Assembly (NCBI GenBank): GCA_963556145.1
Contig: OY744463.1
Coordinates: 2,418,001 to 2,482,000, forward strand
DNA length: 64,000 bases
Reading direction: 5' to 3'
Origin: Hygrocybe punicea
Taxonomy: Eukaryota > Basidiomycota > Agaricomycetes > Agaricales > Hygrophoraceae
Position 1 is the stretch's first letter, and every line of letters starts with the position of its first letter. This document shows, one piece after another, positions 44,036-55,706 of the stretch. Both the position numbers and the translations under genes were made by a program. The notes beneath the pieces were generated by a model that ran no database searches, had not been told where the DNA came from, and worked only from the letters and a program-made list of their open reading frames with translations.

Positions 44036-44287
44036 GCCCATCTACCTCGCGAAGTGCAGCGCCGTATCAATTGATACGTGCCTGCCATTCGCGAGGAGAA
44101 CAGAGCTCACGGGGTGAGCCCACCTCGGTCCGGGGTTCAGACCGCGTCTGAACCCAGACCGAACGCGGACAGACGGTTCGATGCCGTCTGGGTCCAGGTT
44201 TAACCATGCGCCAAACCGGACCCCAAGTTCAGTTCGCGGTTCCGCCAAAAAGGGTCGGAACCGGACCGAACTGAACTTCGGCAACAC

Positions 44288-47056
44288 TACAGCCGCTTAA
44301 CGCCGTCACTATCCGCGATCCCGCCGTACCGCCCATGACCAAGCACTTGGCCGAGGCCTTTGGCGGCCACTCTTGTTATGCTTCCTTCGACCTCTTTGTC
44401 TCTTTCGACCAACGCCTCATCCACCCCTCGTCTCGGGACTACATGACCTTTCAGTCTCCACTCGGAACGCTTCGACTTACGCGGATTGCTATGGGATACA
44501 CAAATTCCCCGCAGATCCTACACGGTGACTCCACGTACATCCTCCATGACGAAATCCCTCATCTTGCCGTTCCATATATGGACGATATTCCCGTCAAAGG
44601 GCCTCCAACCCGTTACAAGCAACCCGACGGTACCTACGAGACTATACCCGAGAACCCGGCAATCCGACATTTCATTTGGGAGCACTTCCAAGGTGTCAAC
44701 CGCGTCATCCAGCGTTTCCGCTATGTCGGCGGTACCTTCAACGGCAAAAAACTCGAGTTGTGTTGACCCTCAGTCATCATTGTTGGCCACCGATGCACAT
44801 ACGAAGGAAGAGTAGCTGACGACTCCAAAGTACAGAAGATTTGCGATTGGCCACTGCCGACCAACCTCACCGAAGTTCGCGCCTTTCTCGGCATCTGCGG
44901 CGTCTTGCGTATTTTTATCAAGGACTTCTCGCTCCACTCCCGACCCCTCGTCCGTCTTACCCGCAAAGGTATACCCTTCAAATTTGGTGAAGAAGAAGAG
45001 ACCGCCGTCGACTACCTCAAAAACGCCGTCATTACGTCGCCAGCGCTGCGTGCTATCGACTACACGCGTGAATGGGAAGTGATTCTCGCCGTTGATTCAT
45101 CCGTCCTTGGAGTCGGCTTCGTTCTCATGCAAATCCGCGCTGACGGAAAACGTTATCCGAATCGCTTTGGTTCAATATCGTGCGAACGAACGCGAAGCCC
45201 AATACTCCCAGTCCAAGCTCGAACTCTACGGCCTCTTCAGGGCCCTCCACGCCTACCGAATCTTCATCATCGGCGTCCGCAACCTCACTGTTGAAGTCGA
45301 TGCGAAGTACATAAAAGGGATGCTCAACAACCCCGACATTCAGCCCAATGCAACGATCAACCGATGGATAGCCGGCGTGCTCTTATTTGACTTTAGACTC
45401 GTTCACATACCCGCTTCCGCACACGGTGCACCCGACGGACTCTCCCGACGTCCCCGCGCTGCAGAAGACCCCGAGGAGATCAACGATTCCGACGATTGGC
45501 TCAACCACTCCTACGGTTTCTTTATGGAAGTCGTCAACTACCGACCCGTCCCCATACCGTCTAAGCCGATTGCCGTATGCGGCTGCTGCCGTGCCACAGC
45601 CAACCAACTCCAAGAATTGCCCGCCGTCCTCGTCTACACAAATCAGGAAGCCGTTTCTGACATACCGCGATCCGATAAAGCCCGCGCGGCCGACGCTCGT
45701 CTTGCTCTCGTCGAGATCTGGTTACGAGATCTAACCCGACCCGCGAACTTCACGGACGAAGAATACCGTCTGTTCTTACGATACGCCCTTGAATTCTTCG
45801 TCACCGATAACAAGCTTTGGCGCAAAGACCGTCACGGAAAACACAAACTTGTCATACCGCCCGACCGCCGGCTTCAGTTACTCAAAGACGCTCACGACTC
45901 TCTCGGCCACAAAGGTATATTCTCTGTCCGCGCTCGGCTACTCGATCGTTTCTGGTGGCCGCACCTCGACCACGACGTTAAGTGGTACGTCCAGTCTTGC
46001 CATCAGTGCCAAGTACGGCAAATGCGTTATCATCACATTCCGCCCACCGTCGCTACACCGGCCTCACTATTTCGTAAAGCGTATGTCGACACAATGTTTA
46101 TGCCACGATCCGGCGGCTATCGATACATCGTCCAAGCCCGTTGCTCCCTGTCCGCCTACCCTGAGTTCCGCATGTTACGCCGCGAGACCGGCTCCACCAT
46201 CGGCACGTTCTTGTTCGAAGACATCTTATGCCGTTGGGGCGCTCTCGAAGAAATTGTTACCGACAACGGCAAGCCGTTCGTAGAAGCGCTCGACTATCTC
46301 GCCTCCCGCTACGGTATCCGCCACATCCGCATTTCGCCCTATAACTCACAAGCGAATGGACCCGTTGAGCGTCGCCACCTAGATGTCCGGGAGGCCATTA
46401 TGAAAAGTTGTGACGGAGATGAAAAGAAATGGCACACCGTAACCCACTCTGTATTTTGGGCCGAACGGGTCACGACACACAAAAGCCTCGGATACTCATC
46501 CTACTACATCGCACACGGAGTAGAACCGCTGTTTCCATTCGATTTTGCCGAAGCTACGTACATGGTTCCGACGCAAGATACGATGTCTACGACCGACCTC
46601 ATAGTCATCCGCGCCCGACAACTTCGTAAACGAGAAGCCGACCTCGATCGGGTCAAAGAAAAGCTTACCAAATCTCGGCTCGCGTCCGCCCGGCAATTCG
46701 AGCAGAAATATGCCAACACGATCAAAGTTTACGACTTCGAACCCGGTAACCTCGTTCTCGTCCGAAATTCATGTATCGAAATGTCTCTCGATCGTAAAGC
46801 AAAACCGCGGTACTTTGGACCCATGGTTGTTGTCAGGAAAACAGAAGGCGGATCCTACATACTCGCCGAACTCGACGGTGCGGTTTCTAAATCTCGATTT
46901 GCCACTTTCCGAGTCGTACCCTACCACGCCCGCTCAAAAATATCGATACCGTTGGATGACTTCTTACAATACCCCGATGCCGACGATACCGATTCAAACG
47001 ATCTTGATGATCCGACGTACCCGCCCTCTATAGACTCCTCACCCGACGACGATTAA
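44288..47056 (+). pseudogene. pol: Element A pol: RT, RNase H, integrase (two lesions)
   Basis: Contains the RT core with YMDD (about 44,575-44,586), then an in-frame TGA at 44764-44766 (LC*PS; B has LCRPS). RNase H starts at WEVILAVDSSVLGVGFVLMQ. An extra C at 45,183 shifts the frame (B reads WNDRESRYSQSK). From 45,184 on the frame is open to 47,056: end of RNase H (VEVDAKYIKGMLNNPD), integrase zinc finger (HDSLGHKG...CHQCQ), catalytic core (VDTMFMPRSGG, TDNGKPF, PVERRHLDVREAI) and a C-terminal module ending in SPDDD. The element makes no full Pol from this copy. Confidence 0.9.
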
Positions 47057-47260
47057 GCATTTCATTCTGTCCACGTTATACCCCCATTTTATTTAGTTCC
47101 TCTTAGTTTTCTAACGATATGACGAATGATGCGAATAGTCCTATGTCTTCGGGAGCCGATCAGCTTTCCTTAGCTGGGTGAACAAGCTGACACATCTTTT
47201 ATGTACACGATATATTTTTTTATATATACAATGGGCTCATTATTTTTATATATAAATATT

Positions 47261-48657
47261 TTACAGGCGGCCGGTCTCGTAATCCCGCTTCAACATTGCC
47301 AACCTTGAGGTCGACCGTTCGAGATCGACGCGAAGCCGCTGGAACTCTTGACCGAAGTGGACGAGGTGACGGTTGACGTTGGTGCCCAGGGCTCCCAGCT
47401 CCTCCGTAAGGACCGCTAGCCGCGCCGACACTTGCTCGTAATTCTCCATCGTCAAAACGAACGGGTTCGCTGCCGAGGCTGTCCTAAGCCTTTTCGTCGG
47501 CCGCTCTTCCTCCGACTCCTCCTCGTCTTCGTCATCGTCCTCGACCGACTCCACGTCCTCGACCCGCGGTTTGCTCGTTGAGGCCCAGGCAGGCCTACTG
47601 CGGATGGGCTTTGTCGTGAATGACAACGGCTTCCTCGTGCCGACCGCGACCTCTTTGCCCTTTCCGGTATCCACCTTGCGCCGACCCCCGCCCGTCCGGT
47701 GTGTAGTGTTAGTACATCTCTTCTTCAGCCTCCGGCATCATTCGCACACGTAGCCCGTGACGCCTCGACACGCCTCTTGCGCCTTGACGCAGTTGGTGCA
47801 GGGTTGTAGGGGAAACGGCCCGGTGAACTGTTACCAGGATCAGTGACTAAAGAACAAATGAACCGACACAAGAACTCACCGTCGTACCAGCCAAGTCTCC
47901 GGTCTCTATGCCCGGCGTATCTACGTCTTCTACATCGGCCGGTGTCTCTGGTGCCGGGTCGACGGGGCCTTCCTCTGGCTCAACTGCGGCTTCACCCTCC
48001 GGAATCGACTCAGTCCTTGGTTCACCCGCGACCGATGCGTTTGCTTCAGCTCGCCGTTCTTCGCTGAGCCGCCGCCGATACGCGGCTCCATCCCTTTCAA
48101 CCCGGTCCGCTTCTTGATTCCAGTGCTGCTCGTGTTGTTCTATTCTAAGCCGCTCCCGCCTTTCCTCTGCCGCCTTTCGCCTTTTCTCCGCCTCCGCTCG
48201 TGCATTTGCCTCTGCCATCCGTCTGGCCTCCTCTTCCCGCGTAGCCGCTTCTTCATCCGCCCGCCATCTGGCTTCTTCCTGTTCCTGCCTCTCCCGGTCT
48301 GCCGCTTCTTTCAGCCACTCTTCGACATCGTTGGCGTACGATTGGCGGTCGGCCCATAACGGTGGTGTTACTGGCCTCGTACCACCAGCTCGGAGTTCCA
48401 CGACGATTCCATTATAAGCACGCTGGCGGGACGACATGAGCTATCTTAGGACACGCGTAGTCAATAAGGAAACTCACCAGCGCCTTCTTGCGGCCGCTTA
48501 ACCATTGTTGGGCCATCCCCTCGTTGCTGTCCACCATCGTTACGAGGTCGTCGCTATGAAACACGGTGACTGCGTTGACGGCCTCTTCGTAGTCCGCCCG
48601 GACATCGGGTTCGATGCTTTCGACGAAGGCGAGGAAGTTGTCGTAGACTTGGGACAT
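47261..48657 (-). CDS. Antisense zinc-cluster-like gene of element A (contains one stop)
   Basis: Three phase-0 exons: 48657-48478 (MSQVYDNFLAFVESIEPDVR...SGRKKAL), 48440-47880 (acidic/basic coiled coil, EARWRADEEAATREEEARRM) and 47827-47261. The introns are GTGAGT...ATAG (37 nt) and GTGAGT...ACAG (52 nt, with a CTGAT branch). Exon 3 starts FTGPFPLQ and carries Cys spacing C-x2-C-x6-C-x7-C-x2-C-x6-C (CTNC...CRRLKKRC), the spacing of a Zn2Cys6 cluster, followed by a basic region, an Asp/Glu run and a heptad-rich C-terminus. A TGA (47740-47738) sits between the fourth and fifth Cys, where an Arg codon CGA would fit. It lies between pol and the 3' LTR, antisense to pol. Role unknown; a DNA-binding regulator is inference. 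Confidence 0.6.
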
Positions 48658-48815
48658 TGTGAACGTGTGATGATGTAGAGGAAAGGTCGGATCAACAACG
48701 AGAATTTTTTTATTTTTTTTTACTTTGCCGTTGTTTGGCCGCTCACGTGATTGGCCACATTCGCGACCCGCATTCGGAGACCCCATATTCTCGACCACGG
48801 ATGGTCTCTATTAGA

Positions 48816-48828
48816 AGACCCAAGGAGA
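48816..48828 (+). other. Short polypurine-like tract before the 3' LTR of A
   Basis: AAGACCCAAGGAGA directly precedes TGTAGAGG. Element E has CCCTGGAGA at the same place (37,974-37,982 on the minus strand). The GGAGA core is the likely plus-strand primer. Confidence 0.45.
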
Positions 48829-49593
48829 TGTAGAGGGTCCTCGACCCTCTGAGGCCGTAACATCGATATCTAGCGAATCCGCTCGAACCCGACGTCTCTA
48901 GCAATCTACATTCGAACCCGACGCAACCCGACGCATACCGACTAGCACGGCCGCTCACGTACCTGGTCGGTCTATCTCCTAAACTCGCGGAACTTCAAAT
49001 ATCAAAGATAGATCTCATCGGACTTGCCTTATTCACGCCTAGCGTCTCCCTTATGGGGATATAGTAAAGTATTTTGCATCTTTTACGGTTTTTATATCTT
49101 CCACCCATTTTCCCTGTCATCGTCGCCTTGCAATGCTCTTCCTACTTCCCCATTTTTATTCTCCTTTGTTTCCTCTCATCGGCCGAGGACTCTCGTCCGA
49201 ATCTAGGTACAGAAATTTGTAGTATAAAAACGGTGCCCAAGCGCCGTCTCAAAATAAGAAACCAGTTCCCCCGTTTTCCTCTCTCTGAGAATTAGTCTCT
49301 CAGTAAAATCCATCGCACATACTACTCGTCGGTTTCCTCGACGCTCTCCCCGTCCTTCTACCGTCTTAATCTCTACGTTTCTCGTCACCTGACACCCGAC
49401 CCGCCGTACCCGACATCGTCGGCTTCGTTGGCTTCGATCGGTCTTGATAGATTTCAGTAGTTTACTCGGCGGCTTCTTACCTTTTATATCCTATTATCTT
49501 ACTGAAGCTTGTTAGACTATTCCTAGTCACTTCTACGCTGACCCCACAGGCCTAGGATTATTATTCCGCAGCCACCCCGACCTTGCCTTTACA
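48829..49593 (+). repeat. Element A 3' LTR (LTR1)
   Basis: 765 bp, TGTAGAGGGTCC...CTTTACA, with TATAAAA at 49,223 and the same adjacent hairpin. Apart from the two short deletions and a handful of substitutions it equals the 5' LTR. Confidence 0.9.
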
Positions 49594-52500
49594 GCGGCTT
49601 TGACTTCCGGTCTAGAGACATCTCAACCCATGAATTCCGGATGAGTACCAGATCGCCGGGTCGCAAGTCGTAGCTTTTGATCATATTCGCAAATTTCTCT
49701 TCAAACTGTCGAACGGATTCGAACCGTGACTTGAGTACACGATCCCTAATGGCGTCAAGGTCCTCTGGCCATTTCCATAGTTGTCGGGCACGGAGAGCAA
49801 TAAGTTCCGGCGTCGTCATAGCACTTTGCCGTGGAACCAAATATGTTGCTTCAGCTAAGTCGAACGGAAAGAGGGGCTCGACACCGTGAGCCATATAATA
49901 TGACGAATACCCGAGGTCCCGGTGGGTTGTAACCCGTTCTGCCCAAAATACCGAGTGTACAACGGTGTGCCAACTCCGCTCGTCGCCATCGCATGTTTTC
50001 ATTATTGCTTCGCGAACATCCCGATGACGACGTTCGACGGGTCCATTAGCCTGTGAGTTGTAGGGGGAAATCCGGATGTGTCGGATACCAAAACGGTCCG
50101 CGAGGTAATTGAGTGCGTCGACGAACGGAGGGCCGTTATCCGTGACAATTTCTTCCAAAGCACCCCACCGGCACAGTATTTCTTCGAAAATAAAGGTGCC
50201 TATGGTAGAACCCATTTCCCGGCGCAGCATATGGAACTCCGGATACGAAGTAAGGGAGCATCGAGCTTGTACAATGTAGCGGAAACCGCCGGATCGAGGC
50301 ATGTGCATGGTATCGATGTATACTTTACGAAATAATGAAGCCGGAGTCGCAACCGTAGGCGGAATATGGTGGTAGCGCATTTGCCGGATTTGACACTGGT
50401 GACACGACCGGACATACCACTTGACGTCGTGATTCAAGAATGGCCACCAAAACCGATCCAAAAGATGAGTTCGAACAGAGAACACCCCCTTGTGTCCGAG
50501 GGAGTCGTGCACCTCGCGGATAAGTCGAAGCCGTTTACCAACGGGAACCACGACCTTATGTTTTCCGTGAGCGTCCTTCCTCCAAAGTTTATCATCGATT
50601 AGGAAGAACTCGAGCGTGTATCTCATGAATTGGCGGAATTTCTGGTCGGAAAATCCAGGTGGATGCTCTAGTGTTCGAAGGAATTGTTCGACAACGCGAA
50701 CCCGATCGTCAGCGGCAACAGCATTTGCTGTCCGAGGGATATCAGCATCGGTTTGTTCCACAGAGTACACGGCTACCGGGTTTGTCGCGTAACTTCGGTT
50801 CTGGCAGGCCGTACATAAAACACGGGTGGATGAGTCACATCGGGGTGATCTGTAGTTGACCACTTCCATATAAAAACCATATGACCGGTCAATCCATTCT
50901 TCAAAATCATCGGTGTCGGGTGGATCGGCTTCAGTTCGTGGCCGGCGGGAGAGCCTGTCCGCGGCGGAGTGGTCAGAAGCCAGTACGTGGACTAGTGTGA
51001 AATTGAAAAGTAAAATCCCGGCGATCCACCGATTAATTGTGGCGTTTGGCTGAATATCTGGGTTGTTCAACATCCCCTTGATGTATTTAGCGTCGACCTC
51101 GACGGTCAAATTACGGACACCAATGATAAACACCCGGAAGTAGCGTAAGGCGTGGAAAAGGCCAAACAATTCCAGCTTAGACTGGGAATAGCGTGACTCG
51201 CGATCATTCCATGTGATGGACCCAAAGCGGCTCAGGTAGCGCTTTCCATCATCGCGGATCTGCATGAGGATGAACCCGACACCTATAACCGATGAGTCCA
51301 TGGCCAATATAACTTCCCAATCTTTTTCGTAATCGATGGCGCGCAAAGCGGGTGACGTGACAACGGCATGTTTCAAGAAGTCGAATGCGGATAGTTCCGC
51401 GTCCTGGAAATCAAAGGGTATTCCTTTCCGGGTGAGATAAACCAAGGGTCGAGCGTACAAAGCAAAGCCCTTGATGAAAATCCTCATAAGTCCGCAAGTA
51501 CCGAGGAAGGCGCGTATATCAGTCGCATTCCTAGGCAAAGGCCAATCGCAAATCTTCTGAACCTTCCCGGCATCGGGGACATGACCTTCGTAAGTGCACG
51601 TATGACCAACAACAACCACAGATGGGCGGCAAAGCTCCAGCTTCTTGCCGTTGAACGTTCCGCCAATGTACCGGAAACGTTGTAGGACTCGATTAACACC
51701 CTGAAAGTATTCCCACACAAATCGTCGTATTCCATCGTTTTCCAGTATAGTCTCGTAGCCGCCATTGGGTAATTCGTAACGGGTTGGGGGGCCTTTCAGA
51801 GGAATATCATCCATAAATGGGATTGTTACGTGCGGGATTTCGTCGCGTAAAATATATGTGGTATCCCCGTGCATGATCTGGGGTGAATTCGTATATCCCA
51901 TTGCGATGCGTGTAAGACGGAGTGTACCAAGTGGGGATTGAAAGGTCATGTAGTCGCGCGAATCTGGATGCACAAGCCGCTGATCGAAAGATACGAAGAG
52001 ATCTAAGGCCCTGTAACACGAATGTCCGCCAAAGGACTCGGCGAGTTGTTCCGTCATTGGGGGCACCGCGGGGTCCCGGATAGTGACAGCGTTGAGCAGC
52101 TGTAGGTCGTGCACTAAGCACAAGCTAAGACCGTCCTTCTTAATAACACAAAACCATCGGGAACGGTAAGAAGAATTGGAGGGCTTGTAGGTACCAGCGG
52201 CAATCTTATCTTTTATAATCCGGACGACTTCTGCCAGAATTCCGGGCGGTATAGGGATATTTTTGTGAACCCAAGGCGTGTGGGGAACGGTCGGGATATG
52301 GATTGGCGGAAAGTAATCGGTATTGAATTGACCTTTCTCGGATTCGTTCCAAGCGAACGCGGCTTCTTGTTCTTTGATAAGAAAATGGCCAAGTTTTTCC
52401 TCTTCCAGCCATAGAAAGTCATCCGGGTTAATGTTGTATTTGTTGTGGCGTTCCTGGGTGTAGCGGGTTCCGGGCGTAAAATCGGGTGGACGTGTCGGAA

Positions 52501-52993
52501 GCGTGGGTAAGTCGGCAAGTGGATCACCAGTGATGTTACGAATAATCCTATACTTGTCCGGAAGAGTGGTGGAAATGGGACGAACTCTGTTCGCGACTTT
52601 CTTGTACTTTTTCCGGACAACGACTCCTTTTAAATCGCGTTTGGGCGGGTCGGCGTTAACCTGGAATACATTATGTACAGGTTTAGTTTCTGAGGATACT
52701 TTTACAAGATGAGAATAGAGAGATGACAATATAGATACCGCGTCCGAGGTTGAAGACGGCGGTTTTGAGGAGAAATCGAGCTCGAAAGAGAAACAAAATT
52801 CTTTAGAAGTGGAATCGGTAGATGATGAATCAAAATGAAAATAGAGGGACGGGTCAAAAGGCGGGTCGGAATCCGAAGACGGAATAGAATCGGGAAGGGT
52901 ATCATGAGAACAAATTGGATCGCTTGCGAGTTCCGGCTTATCATTCGTAGGCACGACATCTCCTCGGAATGTGTCCAATTCCTCGATAATCAA
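49594..52993 (-). CDS. pol: Element B pol (RT, RNase H, integrase), cut by element A
   Basis: Open for about 1,133 codons from the gag/pol junction to DRKSKP at the LTR1 border. It has an N-terminal acidic linker, KGVVVRKKYKKVANRVRPIS, RT with FMDD (about 51,807-51,818), RNase H (WEVILAMDSSVIGVGFILMQ) and an integrase with HHCC (HDSLGHKG...CHQCQ) and DDE residues (YIDTMHMPRSG, TDNGPPF, GPVERRHRDV). No stop or shift is seen, so pol was intact when A inserted. The missing C-terminus lies at 31,604-31,867. No AUG is needed at the start if the -1 shift operates. Confidence 0.92.
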
Positions 52994-55662
52994 AAACCCG
53001 GTTTCCGCGTGTCGGATCGGGCACGCCGTTCTTTTTCGTTGTGTTCCACCGTCGGAACAGTAACTATTGCATTGGAATTAGGATCGGTAAGCGTGATAAT
53101 CTGATTGCCGTCGCGGAAATCCTTTGTGACGAGATTAGTTAACGTGGCGAACGGACGACCCAACAAAACTTCATATGGGGTGTCCTCGATGACTTGGACT
53201 TGGAGGTAAATATTGAATTCTCCAAATCCGAAACGAAGATTTGCAATCCGTCCGAGCATATCATTGTCCATTGAATTGGCGGATTGTAAGACGAGTTTGT
53301 GATTTTGCAATCCGAGACCGAGTTTGTTCCATAAGTCGCGCCGCATACCGATGATCATAGATCCCCCATCCACAACACATTCAAACCGGTATTTTCCATC
53401 GATGAGCGGGTAGATGGCACGAAGGGGCACAGCGTTTTCGGCAACAATGAGTGGAATATTCTTGTGGCAATCATCACACGGGCGGGTCGGGACGTTACTT
53501 GTCATTGCTTGGTGGAAAACCTGGGCCGGATTTGCTTCGTTAGGAATCTTTTTCGAAGTAGTAATTTCCTTGAAATGTTGGCAGATATCCGGTGCTATGG
53601 CCAATAGTTCGCGTTGTGAAACCCTGATTTCCGTATCGAGAGCCCGACTAGCCACGGATTTCGCCAGACGAGCATCCTCGACAGGAGCCTGATAATGATA
53701 TTGTGGCGGGGTCAGAAAGGGACCGGTTTGTGGAGCGGGTGTTCGTGGAATCGAAGCTGTCATGGCCGAAGGAGGTTGCGGTTGTGCAGAAGAAGGACCG
53801 GCTACCGGCGGGTCCACAGGTGCGGAAGGAACGGGTTTAAGAGACGGATTGGGTGCTCTCCCTTTCCCTTTGGAGTAGCAAGGTGGAATCTCGACCCCGT
53901 CGAATCGGACACGCTTACTTTTCACCTTCTGAAGTTCCGCTTCCAAAACCTGGATTTCCTCTTCGCAGTCATTGTCGTCAGGAACACATACGTGGTCGTG
54001 AACTGTGGAATGATAGACCTCGTTAACAAAAGGGAGAGGAGCGTCTTCGTTGGGAACATCGACAACTTCCACGATGTTGACCTTCATATGAGGAGGGGGG
54101 TCGCGTTGCGTCGTGACTGCTGCTTTCTGTCCGGGGTTCTGGGCATGCCAAAGGTCGAAGCGTTCCCGAAGAGTTCGGCCGACAATATGACGAGGGATAA
54201 AATATCCGTTGGGTAAGACGACACGACCGGCCTCGTTGCGGATACACTTTCCATTGCAGATATATTCGTCGACGTGGGGGCATTGCGGAATCAAGTGCAT
54301 CGGGTCGTGACAAAAATAGCAACATTTTTCCGCCGGAGGCGGTACTGATCCGTTGTCTGTAAGGCGGGGAGCTGGGGGACGTGGTATAGGATTCGGATGC
54401 GAATGCTGGGCGGCCATGGTCTGGGTAAGCATCGCTATTTGTTGCGTCATAAGCCGCATAAGATCGGCCATGCCATTATCGGGTGGTTCCGCTTTTGGTA
54501 CAACGGGTTCGGGAGTGGGACGAGTACACGTGGATCGGGTAAAGGATCCTTGGTCGGCTGCGGTTCCGGCCAACAGGAAATGAGCGCAATTGTGAAATTC
54601 TTGAAAATCGTAAGGATCGTCGTGGAAATGGTCGGGTTTGCTATACTGCATCCTCATTTTAACCTGCTGTTTGAGATCAGGGTCGAATCCGGCCTCGTAC
54701 GCCAGATTTCGTTCACGTTCTGAGATCCGTCTCTTGTCAAGTAAGAAACCCGCGATACGGAAAAATTCTCTATAATATTCTCCCAACTCTGCGTGGGTAC
54801 GGATCCCATGTCGGGCTTGTGTAATAGTAAGTCGATCGAGGTCCGCGACTGAATATCATCGATCATCCTCAGCACCGGGATATAATTGTATAACCGCTTT
54901 TCGAAAATCATCAAAATCGCCACCGGCCGCTGTCGGTAAACGATCCCAAATCTCGAAGTCAGCTATACTGGCATACCGAAGACTATATTTAATTTTGCCC
55001 CTGTCGTCGAGTTTGGCCTCGTCTGCTAAGAGGTCAACTTCGTCGAAGAAACGTTTAAGATTTAACGGGTTCCCGTCAAAGGTTGGAGCCGTGGCGTGGC
55101 CACGTGCAGGCATTTGTCGGGTAGTGGCCATAACGGGTGTAGGAACAGGGATCGAGGACGTAGATGTAGATGGGATGGGAACAACGGGAACCGGAATCGA
55201 TGATGTAAAAACTATAGGAGACGAGATCGCAATATTCGACAAATCGGGAAGCGGAACACTAAAATTCGTGGATAACGATGTCGAGGAGGCAGATGAGACG
55301 ATACTAGATGTCGGAACAGGATCGGGAGACGAAATTGAAGACGGGACGATAGACGGAACGGTACTAGAAACGGAAGCCGATTGTTGTTGAGCGGAAGATG
55401 ACGAAGTTGGTGTGGAAGGGGGTGAGCTTAATTCGGAAGATTCGTCCGAAGAGATGCGGATGACCGGGATTTCGAGGGGTAAATCGATAGGTTCTGGACT
55501 ATTGGACGGAGTAAATAAAGGGGTACCGGATCCGGACACAAGTGGAAGGGCTGTGTGCGATGCTAGGTGCTCGGGTACATCAAATAAAACTTCCTCTTGG
55601 TTTGTCGGATCGTTAACGGAAAGCGAAAGTTCTTCTCGAAGGGTTCGTGTATGTGACCGGAG
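52990..55662 (-). pseudogene. gag: Element B gag-protease (one stop)
   Basis: The frame is open from a TGA at 55,663 down to 52,990 except for one TGA at 54858-54856 (EDDR*YSVADLDRL; A has EDDHRYTMADLDRL). The first ATG, MATTRQMPARGHATAP, is at about 55,130; upstream residues (RTLREELSLSVNDPT, LPLVSGSGTPLF) match A but have no AUG. Capsid-like region, then CCHC knuckle (CYFCHDPMHLIPQC, about 54,285-54,330), Pro-rich linker and protease-like CVVDGGSMIIGMRR (about 53,345-53,385). The last codons are in the slippery run GGGTTTT followed by TGA; pol continues in -1. Confidence 0.88.
53000..53006 (-). promoter_or_regulatory. Candidate -1 frameshift site, gag/pol of B (approximate position)
   Basis: The last gag codons are CCG GGT TTT TGA. 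G GGT TTT has the X XXY YYZ form with the stop directly after it, and the pol frame is GGG TTT TTG ATT, that is -1. The site lies just upstream of the stop at 52,992-52,990 (about 52,993-52,999). In A the equivalent is G GAT TTT TAG at about 36,513-36,522. Confidence 0.6.
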
Positions 55663-55706
55663 TCAGGAAGTAATAGGGGACCTGGGTTGATTTGTACTTG
55701 AACCAC

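Larger units (their letters stand above)
42618..44287 (+). mobile_element. Element F: TIR element with 12-bp target duplication
   Basis: It is flanked by tacagccgctta on both sides (42,606-42,617 and 44,288-44,299). Ends GTGTTGCCG(T/A)AGTTC are inverted (about 20 bp, two mismatches). Both subterminal regions (42,630-42,780 and 44,110-44,270) are full of GGTTC/GAACC motifs. Inside are an AT-rich 430-bp inverted-repeat unit, a short palindrome (43,341-43,365), a canonical-looking intron (GTAAGT at 43,376 to CAG at 43,421) and a CAG/CAA-rich block. No transposase is visible, so it is non-autonomous or unclassified. Confidence 0.8.
31868..49593 (+). mobile_element. Ty3-type LTR retrotransposon A, with nested insertions
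   Basis: The boundaries are given by two LTR1 copies (TGTAGAGG...TTTACA) and the target duplication GCGG on both sides (31,864-31,867 and 49,594-49,597). Internal order: PBS, gag, [LTR2 34,920-35,828], inverted gag/pol segment 35,829-37,063, [element E 37,064-42,403], pol 42,404-42,617, [element F 42,618-44,287], pol 44,288-47,056, antisense gene 47,261-48,657, short purine tract, LTR1. Without the insertions the element would be about 9.9 kb. Confidence 0.88.

Noticed and set aside
43363..44088. Long Ala/Leu/Cys-rich minus-strand ORFs and poly-Q plus-strand ORFs
   Set aside because: All arise from CAG/CAA/CAC triplets, which are open in nearly every frame; there is no domain or conserved start.
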